Source: Candidatus Saccharimonadota bacterium
GTDB lineage: Bacteria; Patescibacteriota; Saccharimonadia; Saccharimonadales; Saccharimonadaceae
Reading direction: 5' to 3'
Assembly (NCBI GenBank): GCA_020428185.1
Contig: JAGQNH010000004.1
Coordinates: 1 to 6,687, forward strand
DNA: 6,687 nt
Shown: one piece after another, positions 1-6,687 of the stretch
Layout of the letters: the number at the start of each line of letters is the position of its first letter
Numbering within the stretch: the stretch's first letter is position 1
The notes under the pieces: model-generated
What the model was told of the DNA's origin: nothing
Database searches by the model: none
What the model saw: the letters and a program-made list of their open reading frames with translations, nothing else
Translations under genes and position numbers: made by a program

Positions 1-400
1 CATCCATAGAGCCAAAGTTACCCTGCCCATCAATCATTGGATAGCGAAGAGACCATGGCTGCGCGAGTCGAACCATAGAATCATAAATAGCACTATCGCC
101 GTGAGGGTGATACTTGCCCATAACATCACCTACTATCAAGGCACTTTTTACAAACTTGCTACCAGAACGATTGCCATTCTGGTTCATCGAATACATGATA
201 CGACGGTGTACAGGCTTCAAGCCATCCCGAACATCTGGCAACGCACGTTCAATAATGACACTCATTGAGTACCTGAAAAAGTTATGCTCCATAACATTCT
301 CAAGTGTTCGGTGTTCGAGACCTCTTTGCTCGGCTATAATTTCACCCTCAATAGGCGTTTCGTCATTTTCTGCAACTGGGTTTACTGCATCTTCGTTCAT
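1..400 (-). CDS. gyrA: DNA gyrase subunit A, N-terminal part (3' end beyond the left edge)
   Basis: GyrA is the DNA-breaking and rejoining subunit of the A2B2 gyrase, which introduces negative supercoils using ATP hydrolysed by GyrB. The 133 codons present show the start of the winged-helix breakage-reunion domain: [18 protein letters not shown] (about 43-60), [11 protein letters not shown] (62-72), and [17 protein letters not shown] (91-107). The last is the region where quinolone resistance arises; the residues matching E. coli Ser83 and Asp87 (Ser103, Asp107) are the susceptible-type ones. The catalytic tyrosine lies beyond the window edge. The N-terminus is about 20 residues longer than in E. 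coli and is acidic (residues 1-24). The ATG at 400 is the only usable start: no in-frame ATG, GTG or TTG lies between it and the gyrB stop. A weak AGAGAGG lies about 13 nt upstream. The 24-nt gap after gyrB implies one operon. Confidence 0.96.
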   Translation of the reverse strand, partial: MNEDAVNPVAENDETPIEGEIIAEQRGLEHRTLENVMEHNFFRYSMSVIIERALPDVRDGLKPVHRRIMYSMNQNGNRSGSKFVKSALIVGDVMGKYHPHGDSAIYDSMVRLAQPWSLRYPMIDGQGNFGSMD

Positions 401-424
401 ACTATCAAATCCATCCTCTCTCGC

Positions 425-2410
<1,986 letters not shown>

Positions 2411-2444
2411 CTGCTACGGCACTTCAGCCATTTACATTTTCATC

Positions 2445-2473
2445 ATTATACCGCAAAACTATTACTCACTCAA
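2445..2473 (-). promoter_or_regulatory. Sigma-70-type promoter of the gyrB-gyrA operon
   Basis: On the minus strand, -35 TTGAGT (2473-2468) is followed after exactly 17 bp by a perfect -10 TATAAT (2450-2445). The start of transcription would fall near 2438, giving a leader of about 37 nt that ends in the gyrB ribosome-binding site. I see no other promoter of this quality in the divergent region. It is called from consensus match and position only. Confidence 0.7.
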
Positions 2474-2477
2474 GCTA

Positions 2478-2507
2478 TTGTACTGAACACAATTCTTATG
2501 CTATTCT
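2478..2507 (+). promoter_or_regulatory. Candidate promoter for the two rightward genes
   Basis: A -35-like TTGTAC (2478-2483) is followed after 18 bp by TATTCT (2502-2507). A TG at the extended -10 position (TGCTATTCT) partly compensates for the weak hexamers. Transcription would begin near 2514. Its -35 lies only 4 bp from the -35 of the oppositely directed gyrB promoter. It is weaker than the gyrB promoter, and the call rests on consensus and context. Confidence 0.45.
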
Positions 2508-2552
2508 AGTAGGTGAAGAGGTAGAAACACAAACAAAAAATATCGTGTTCAG
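2483..2552. repeat. 8-bp perfect inverted repeat bracketing the rightward promoter
   Basis: CTGAACAC at 2483-2490 is the exact reverse complement of GTGTTCAG at 2545-2552, with 54 bp between them. The arms flank the candidate -10 and transcription start, and their centres are 62 bp apart. The left arm touches the -35 hexamer. It could be a paired operator, but an 8-bp match in a region this size may arise by chance. Confidence 0.25.
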
Positions 2553-3711
2553 GAAGTTAATATCAAATTTACCCTACAGCCCATCTCTTATTACAGAGGT
2601 TGGATTTTATGCAAATCGCCTTAGGGATGAGGATGTCACGCGGCGCTTTACTGTTCTATTCGTCATTCTAGCAATGTTAGTACAGTCGCTAGCGCTCATC
2701 TCGCCCCCTGAGTCGGCCAATGCATCGAGTGAACAAGACATCATACGAGGTGGCGTTAGTGACCTAAATGATTTTTTAATTCGATACGATCATAATGAAA
2801 ATGACATTAAAGATATATATACCGCACTTGGTATCAGTCGTTCTGAAATCGCCGCAGCAAAATCAGAATCCATCATATCATCAAGCAACATGTACTCAAT
2901 GAGTCGCTATGGCCAACTAAGCTCCACCAGTAAAGAAATAGCTCTTTCTTATCACCGTAGCAAAGGTGGCATAGATGTCCGCTACTTCAGTCCCCTATCA
3001 GCAACAACAAAGCTAGGTCAACTACTAAACGGTTGGGTTGGTCACTCTGCCGCACTTGGGTGGTTTGGTATCATACAAGCAAATGGAAGTCTCGTAACAC
3101 GTGGAATTCCAACAACACTCACTCCATCTGTCTCAAATAATGGTCAAGCGGTTATGAAAATATCTTCGCTAAATCTTACTACTGCTCATCCATCGCATCA
3201 GATAACAGCGAAGCCACTCGACAAGATTAGCTACACTCTTGCATTATCAAACCCAAATAATCACACGGTAAGCGGCGAATTCACCATTAGAATCGCGGAT
3301 GCGCTAGAGTATGCAAAGCTTATTGATAACGGCGGTGGAAAATATGACAAAGAAAATAATACGCTTAGCTGGGGCACCGTAGAACTATCTCCCGCAGGCA
3401 CGCAAAAAAGAACGTTCGTCATCCAAATGATGTCCACTATGCCCTCTACAGGAGTAGGTAGCAGTAATCAAAATTCGTACGACTGTAAATTAACCATGGC
3501 TTTTGGAAACTCACTTACAACGCCAGTAGAATGCCCTCCAGCAAAGGAATTCGAGGCAGTACTTAATCAACTACCTCGAATAAATCCAACCATCCTAATT
3601 GGCCTTATGGCGTGCCTACTTCTTACTACGCTCTTTTTCTACATACGTATACGCCAGATCAGAAAAGAGCTGCGTATCATTCGCCACAACTTTAACGCGG
3701 GAATAATATAA
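2545..3711 (+). CDS. Exported membrane-anchored surface protein with DUF11-like domain (start uncertain)
   Basis: The function is unknown; it is probably displayed on the cell surface. Counting from GTG 2545 (388 aa), the parts are: a signal peptide with basic RR, a hydrophobic core (nt 2650-2700) and likely cleavage after AlaAsnAla (residue 60); a Ser-rich region of about 150 residues containing LGISRSEIAAAKSE and SNMYSMSRYGQLS, resembling N-terminal modules I associate with saccharibacterial surface proteins; and a DUF11-like beta-sandwich (about 220-332) with ISYTLALSNPN, GGGKYDKENNTLSWGTVELSPAGTQ and a possible Cys pair. A membrane segment (349-367) and a short basic tail follow. This is a type I membrane topology. 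The start is a problem. The frame offers only GTG 2545 (no ribosome-binding site) and ATG 2674 (which cuts the signal peptide). The well-placed AGAGGT and ATG 2609 lie in another frame. The coding core from 2641 to 3711 is secure. The next gene follows after 16 nt. Confidence 0.8.
   Translation: MFRKLISNLPYSPSLITEVGFYANRLRDEDVTRRFTVLFVILAMLVQSLALISPPESANASSEQDIIRGGVSDLNDFLIRYDHNENDIKDIYTALGISRSEIAAAKSESIISSSNMYSMSRYGQLSSTSKEIALSYHRSKGGIDVRYFSPLSATTKLGQLLNGWVGHSAALGWFGIIQANGSLVTRGIPTTLTPSVSNNGQAVMKISSLNLTTAHPSHQITAKPLDKISYTLALSNPNNHTVSGEFTIRIADALEYAKLIDNGGGKYDKENNTLSWGTVELSPAGTQKRTFVIQMMSTMPSTGVGSSNQNSYDCKLTMAFGNSLTTPVECPPAKEFEAVLNQLPRINPTILIGLMACLLLTTLFFYIRIRQIRKELRIIRHNFNAGII
2595..2600 (+). 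promoter_or_regulatory. Good ribosome-binding site in front of an out-of-frame ATG
   Basis: AGAGGT is followed after 8 nt by ATG 2609. It is the best Shine-Dalgarno/start pair downstream of the candidate rightward promoter, yet that ATG is in a different frame from the surface-protein gene. This makes it decisive for the start problem of that gene. Confidence 0.5.
2609..2671 (+). other. 20-codon short frame: displaced true start, or leader peptide
   Basis: The frame reads MQIALGMRMSRGALLFYSSF and stops at TAG 2669-2671. It has a well-spaced AGAGGT upstream and further ATGs at 2627 and 2633. One extra base between about 2635 and 2650 would join MQIALGMRMSR to RFTVLFVILAMLVQ and make a classic signal peptide. 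It therefore most likely marks the real start of the surface-protein gene, separated by a 1-base deletion or assembly error. Alternatively it is a translated leader whose stop lies 2 nt before the in-frame ATG 2674, which could couple the two by re-initiation. Confidence 0.4.
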
Positions 3712-3727
3712 TTAGTTATTAAATGTC

Positions 3728-4291
3728 ATGTCTGAAAAACTCACAAAACACCTCGATACTCACGATGACCCTCCTACCATGGAGCAATCTAGAGAGCTAC
3801 CTCAAGAAGAAGAACAACTATACGAAAAGGTAGACACTGCTACTAATGAAGAAAAAAATGAAAATCAATATAAAGCGGTCGCTCAAAAATTAGCATTAGA
3901 AGCCGAGCAATCAAACAAAAAAAATAATGCGCCCGATACGTCAGAAGTTCGCAGAGGAACCATTACCAAAAAACAACTAAACGATAGCTTTAAAAAACAA
4001 ATGAAAAACGTTGAACACGAGATGAAAATCACTCAACGTCTAACGAGTCGCTTCATACATATGCGAGCAGTTGATCGTGGGTCTGAAATACTCTCCTCGA
4101 CTCTCGCAAGGCCAAATGCCATGCTATATGGCAGCATATCGGCATTCATCGTCGTCACTGTGGTATATTTTGTCTCAAAATATTACGGATTTCGCATCAC
4201 AGGATTCGAAGCTATTGGTGCATTCGTATTTGGGTGGCTATTGGGTATATCCTATGATTACATCACGGCAATTATTCGCGGCAAGAAATAA
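3728..4291 (+). CDS. Uncharacterised protein with charged cytoplasmic region and C-terminal two-helix membrane hairpin
   Basis: I do not recognise this 187-aa protein. Residues 1-75 are very hydrophilic and rich in Glu, Lys, Asn and Gln, probably disordered. Residues 77-115 look helical and basic, possibly coiled coil (KKQLNDSFKKQMKNVEHEMK). Two hydrophobic segments follow, at about 131-150 and 157-176, separated by a short loop, with the basic end IIRGKK. No signal peptide is seen, so both ends are predicted to be cytoplasmic, with the hairpin in the membrane. It begins 16 nt after the surface-protein stop and probably shares its transcript. I see no Shine-Dalgarno sequence before ATG 3728, as might fit translation carried over from the gene upstream. 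Its stop lies 23 nt from the stop of the facing ATPase gene. An adaptor or anchor role for that ATPase is possible but is only inferred from position. Confidence 0.85.
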   Translation: MSEKLTKHLDTHDDPPTMEQSRELPQEEEQLYEKVDTATNEEKNENQYKAVAQKLALEAEQSNKKNNAPDTSEVRRGTITKKQLNDSFKKQMKNVEHEMKITQRLTSRFIHMRAVDRGSEILSSTLARPNAMLYGSISAFIVVTVVYFVSKYYGFRITGFEAIGAFVFGWLLGISYDYITAIIRGKK

Positions 4292-4314
4292 CGCCACACT
4301 CACACCACCATCTC

Positions 4315-6687
4315 TTACCGTAATCGTATCGTAACCTCTTGTTGGGAATCATCAGTTGCAGGCTTTTCGACTGCATCAGGCCCTTTTGATACACTACCAC
4401 CAGGCCCTGGGCTGTCTTCATTTTGGATATTTTCTGCAACCTTGCTTGCAGCTACATCGCTCTTGACGCGATTCTCATTTGTCGATAACCGATCATCACC
4501 ACTCATCACAGCCTCCTGATACGGCCTACTGGCCATGGGCACCTGCTGTGGTCGCCGTACAGGAGAGGTGGGCGGTGATGACGGAGATATCGAAACTTGA
4601 TCTCGAGAGGGATTAGCTACGGGCGCAGATTGCGCTGTCATCGGTGACGACATAGAAGGCCTAGCTGGAGAAGATGATGAAAGCGTTTGACGCTTTGCGA
4701 GCCATTCATCCAAAAATGACCCCCCTCCAGATGGCTTCACTTGTGGCGCCCCGGGTCCAGCTGCAACTGGTCGCTGCGGCCTCGGTGGTTCAAGTCGTGC
4801 AAAAATTTCCTTCTCAACCGCTGTACGACTAAAACCATATTTTGTCGCCGATAGACGCTTCATCGCATCTGCGAGTTGCGGATTCGACTGTGTCATAGGA
4901 GGCAATAACGACATACTAAATGGAGCCGATGGCATACCATTAATCATAACTGAAGCAATAGATTGATAATTTGGTAACTTCGTCAAATCTTCAGCATCAA
5001 ATACTGGCTGAAATTTCTTCACCATCAATTCAGCATCTGTCACACCAATTCGACCGCTCACAACCGTACCAACATTACCAATAATAGCCTCGCGTATCTT
5101 GTCAGTGAGTTGCGTCATAAACTGATTACCCAATACAAGGTTTAATCGATATTTTCGCGCCTCCGAAAGGATAGACTCAAAACTTTCTGTAGCGAAGTTT
5201 TGAAACTCATCTACAAACAAACTGAAATCTTTTCGTTGATCCTCAGGCATATCCGCCCTACTCATCGCTGCAACTTGAAATTTCATGACAAATATCATAC
5301 CGAGCAACTTCGAATTCAATTCACCCATTTTACCCTTAGATAAATTAACTAGCAGTATTTTATTACCGTCCATAATATCTCGTAAATTAAATCCGCTCTT
5401 CCTCTGACCCATGATATTTCTCATCATTGTATTTGACATAAAAGGCCCAAATTTACTAACAACCCAACTTGTCACCTCTCCTGACTCGTTAGACCGTTGT
5501 GATGCTGGATATTCTTTTGTCCAAAAATCTAGTACATTTCGATCAGTGACATATTTTAATTTCGACTTCATAAATGCTTCATCAACAAGCAACTTTGGTA
5601 TATCAATAAACGTGCCCCCGTTGGGATCGGCCATAAGCAGCAATGCACAATTTCGGAATATATGCTCTAGTCGAGGGCCGACAATACCCGTATGACCGGG
5701 GTCATAGAGACTATATAGCATATTAATAGTCTCCTGAATCAAGAAATCTTTTTGGTCTTCCGTTTCCCACTCAAACAGATTAAGCCCGATAGGATTGTCG
5801 AGATCGCCAGGATTGAAATAAATGACGTCCTCAACACGCTCCTTGGGTATGTTTGCCAAGAGACTTTCTACGACATCACCGTGAGGGTCAATAAAAGCAA
5901 ACCCTCTCCCGTCATGCATATCTTGATATGCAAGATTTTCAAGAAATACAGATTTACCAACACCAGTCTGGCCGATAATATAGGAATGACGCCTTCTATC
6001 ATTCTCTGTTAATCGAATTTCCTTCTTAACACCTCGATATTCATTTACCCCCAGCAACAAACCCTCATCTATTAATTCAGTTGGGCCGTCGACCTGCTTC
6101 GAAAGCTGTCTCTTTACTTTTGACGTCGGAATACTATTCTGATCCGGAAGATGGAATATCGTAGACATTTCTACACTATTTAATATGGTACTGTTCGTAG
6201 TCTGTGGGAAAAACCTAAATATAAATGCAGTCACAAGTTCTTCGACATTACGAGAAGGATTAAACTTGAATCCGTTGTAACTTGGAGAATCAAACAACGC
6301 AAATGCTGCTACGATATTCTTTAAAAGACCTTGAGAATGCTCTGTCGTATTTGACGATACAACGACTCGAATCAATACCTCATATCCAGGATACCTAGTC
6401 TTCTCTTCAATAACCTTAACTTGCTCTTCTTCGAGTGAAGTTAATTGTTTTTGCTCAGGCTTCTTTTCATCCGGAGTCTCAGGTGGCTTCCATAACAAAC
6501 CGGCTATATCACCAGCACCCTTAACGCCAAGACCTTTTGACTTTGACTTATCTTCTTTTATCTTTTTTGCAGCGTCTATCGAAGATCTTACCCAGCCTTC
6601 ATTTGCAGGACGCATCAATATCTGTATTGCAACACCATCGTCACGGGATGCTGCTGATAACGCGTTCAGAAACGCCCTAGCGGCATC
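4315..6687 (-). CDS. TraG/TraD/HerA-like type IV secretion-type ATPase (5' end beyond the right edge)
   Basis: This is a P-loop ATPase of the VirD4/TraG/TraD and HerA (DUF87) group, whose members pump DNA or protein through the envelope or along DNA. At least 790 residues are present. The frame stays open to the edge, and its first 23 codons (DAARAFLNALSAAS...GVAIQI) read as genuine protein, so the TTG at 6618 and ATG at 6615 are internal. Counting from the edge, Walker A GQTGVGKS is at 239-246 (nt 5950-5973), FIDPHGD at 265-271, Walker B LFVDEFQN at 490-497, and GNQFMTQL, a sensor-like motif, at 520-527. From about residue 630 the tail is Pro/Ser/Ala-rich and disordered, containing a helical island FLDEWLAKRQ and ending in EVTIRLR. 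No membrane segment is visible, so it would be cytosolic or recruited by a partner. No relaxase or other transfer gene is in view, so conjugation itself is not shown. Confidence 0.92.
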   Translation of the reverse strand, partial: DAARAFLNALSAASRDDGVAIQILMRPANEGWVRSSIDAAKKIKEDKSKSKGLGVKGAGDIAGLLWKPPETPDEKKPEQKQLTSLEEEQVKVIEEKTRYPGYEVLIRVVVSSNTTEHSQGLLKNIVAAFALFDSPSYNGFKFNPSRNVEELVTAFIFRFFPQTTNSTILNSVEMSTIFHLPDQNSIPTSKVKRQLSKQVDGPTELIDEGLLLGVNEYRGVKKEIRLTENDRRRHSYIIGQTGVGKSVFLENLAYQDMHDGRGFAFIDPHGDVVESLLANIPKERVEDVIYFNPGDLDNPIGLNLFEWETEDQKDFLIQETINMLYSLYDPGHTGIVGPRLEHIFRNCALLLMADPNGGTFIDIPKLLVDEAFMKSKLKYVTDRNVLDFWTKEYPASQRSNESGEVTSWVVSKFGPFMSNTMMRNIMGQRKSGFNLRDIMDGNKILLVNLSKGKMGELNSKLLGMIFVMKFQVAAMSRADMPEDQRKDFSLFVDEFQNFATESFESILSEARKYRLNLVLGNQFMTQLTDKIREAIIGNVGTVVSGRIGVTDAELMVKKFQPVFDAEDLTKLPNYQSIASVMINGMPSAPFSMSLLPPMTQSNPQLADAMKRLSATKYGFSRTAVEKEIFARLEPPRPQRPVAAGPGAPQVKPSGGGSFLDEWLAKRQTLSSSSPARPSMSSPMTAQSAPVANPSRDQVSISPSSPPTSPVRRPQQVPMASRPYQEAVMSGDDRLSTNENRVKSDVAASKVAENIQNEDSPGPGGSVSKGPDAVEKPATDDSQQEVTIRLR

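Noticed and set aside
2635..2650. Programmed -1 ribosomal frameshift joining ATG 2609 to the surface-protein frame
   Set aside because: No X-XXY-YYZ slippery heptamer or obvious downstream stem is present near the junction.
2641..2724. Twin-arginine (Tat) signal because of the RR before the hydrophobic core
   Set aside because: The Phe is directly after RR instead of one residue later, the core is very hydrophobic as in Sec signals, and no basic residue precedes the cleavage site.
3723..3727. ATG 3723 as an alternative start of the 187-aa gene
   Set aside because: It is in a different frame, which does not carry the membrane-hairpin coding sequence.
6616..6618. TTG at 6618 (or ATG at 6615) as the start of the ATPase gene
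   Set aside because: The frame is open to the window edge, and the 23 upstream codons encode a plausible continuation (ALSAAS...GVAIQILMRPA). No Shine-Dalgarno precedes the TTG.

Overview
The window looks like a chromosomal segment of a Candidate Phyla Radiation bacterium, most plausibly Candidatus Saccharibacteria (TM7). That is an impression from three things: the style of the GyrA and GyrB sequences, a large TraG/HerA-like ATPase carrying an 'AIQILMRPA' N-terminal motif, and an exported protein of a kind I associate with that lineage. The reading frames are consistent with the standard code, with no in-frame TGA. No database search was possible, so the lineage is inference.

Layout. Positions 1-2401 (minus strand) hold a gyrB-gyrA operon: complete gyrB (425-2401), a 24-nt gap, then the first 133 codons of gyrA (400 down to the left edge). 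Positions 2402-2544 are a compact divergent control region. It holds a strong gyrB promoter (TTGAGT-17-TATAAT, minus strand) almost touching a weaker extended -10 promoter pointing right. Positions about 2545-4291 (plus strand) carry two genes that are probably co-transcribed: an exported, membrane-anchored surface protein with a DUF11-like domain, and a 187-aa protein with a long charged cytoplasmic region and two C-terminal membrane segments. Facing them, with only 23 nt between stop codons, is a large gene on the minus strand (4315-6687, 5' end beyond the right edge). It encodes a TraG/TraD/HerA-type P-loop ATPase with a disordered Pro/Ser-rich tail.

How the genes may work together. GyrB and GyrA form DNA gyrase. 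The other three genes (surface protein, membrane-hairpin protein, secretion/DNA-transfer-like ATPase) sit next to each other and would suit a cell-envelope or transfer function, but nothing in the sequence proves that they act together.

The points most worth a second look are the start of the surface-protein gene, where the best ribosome-binding site and ATG lie in the wrong frame; two drug-contact positions in GyrB that naturally differ from E. coli; the tightly packed divergent promoters; and the uncharacterised membrane gene facing the ATPase. I saw no tRNA, rRNA, CRISPR array, insertion sequence or obvious factor-independent terminator. Apart from the divergent control region, every part of the window is coding or a gap of 24 nt or less.
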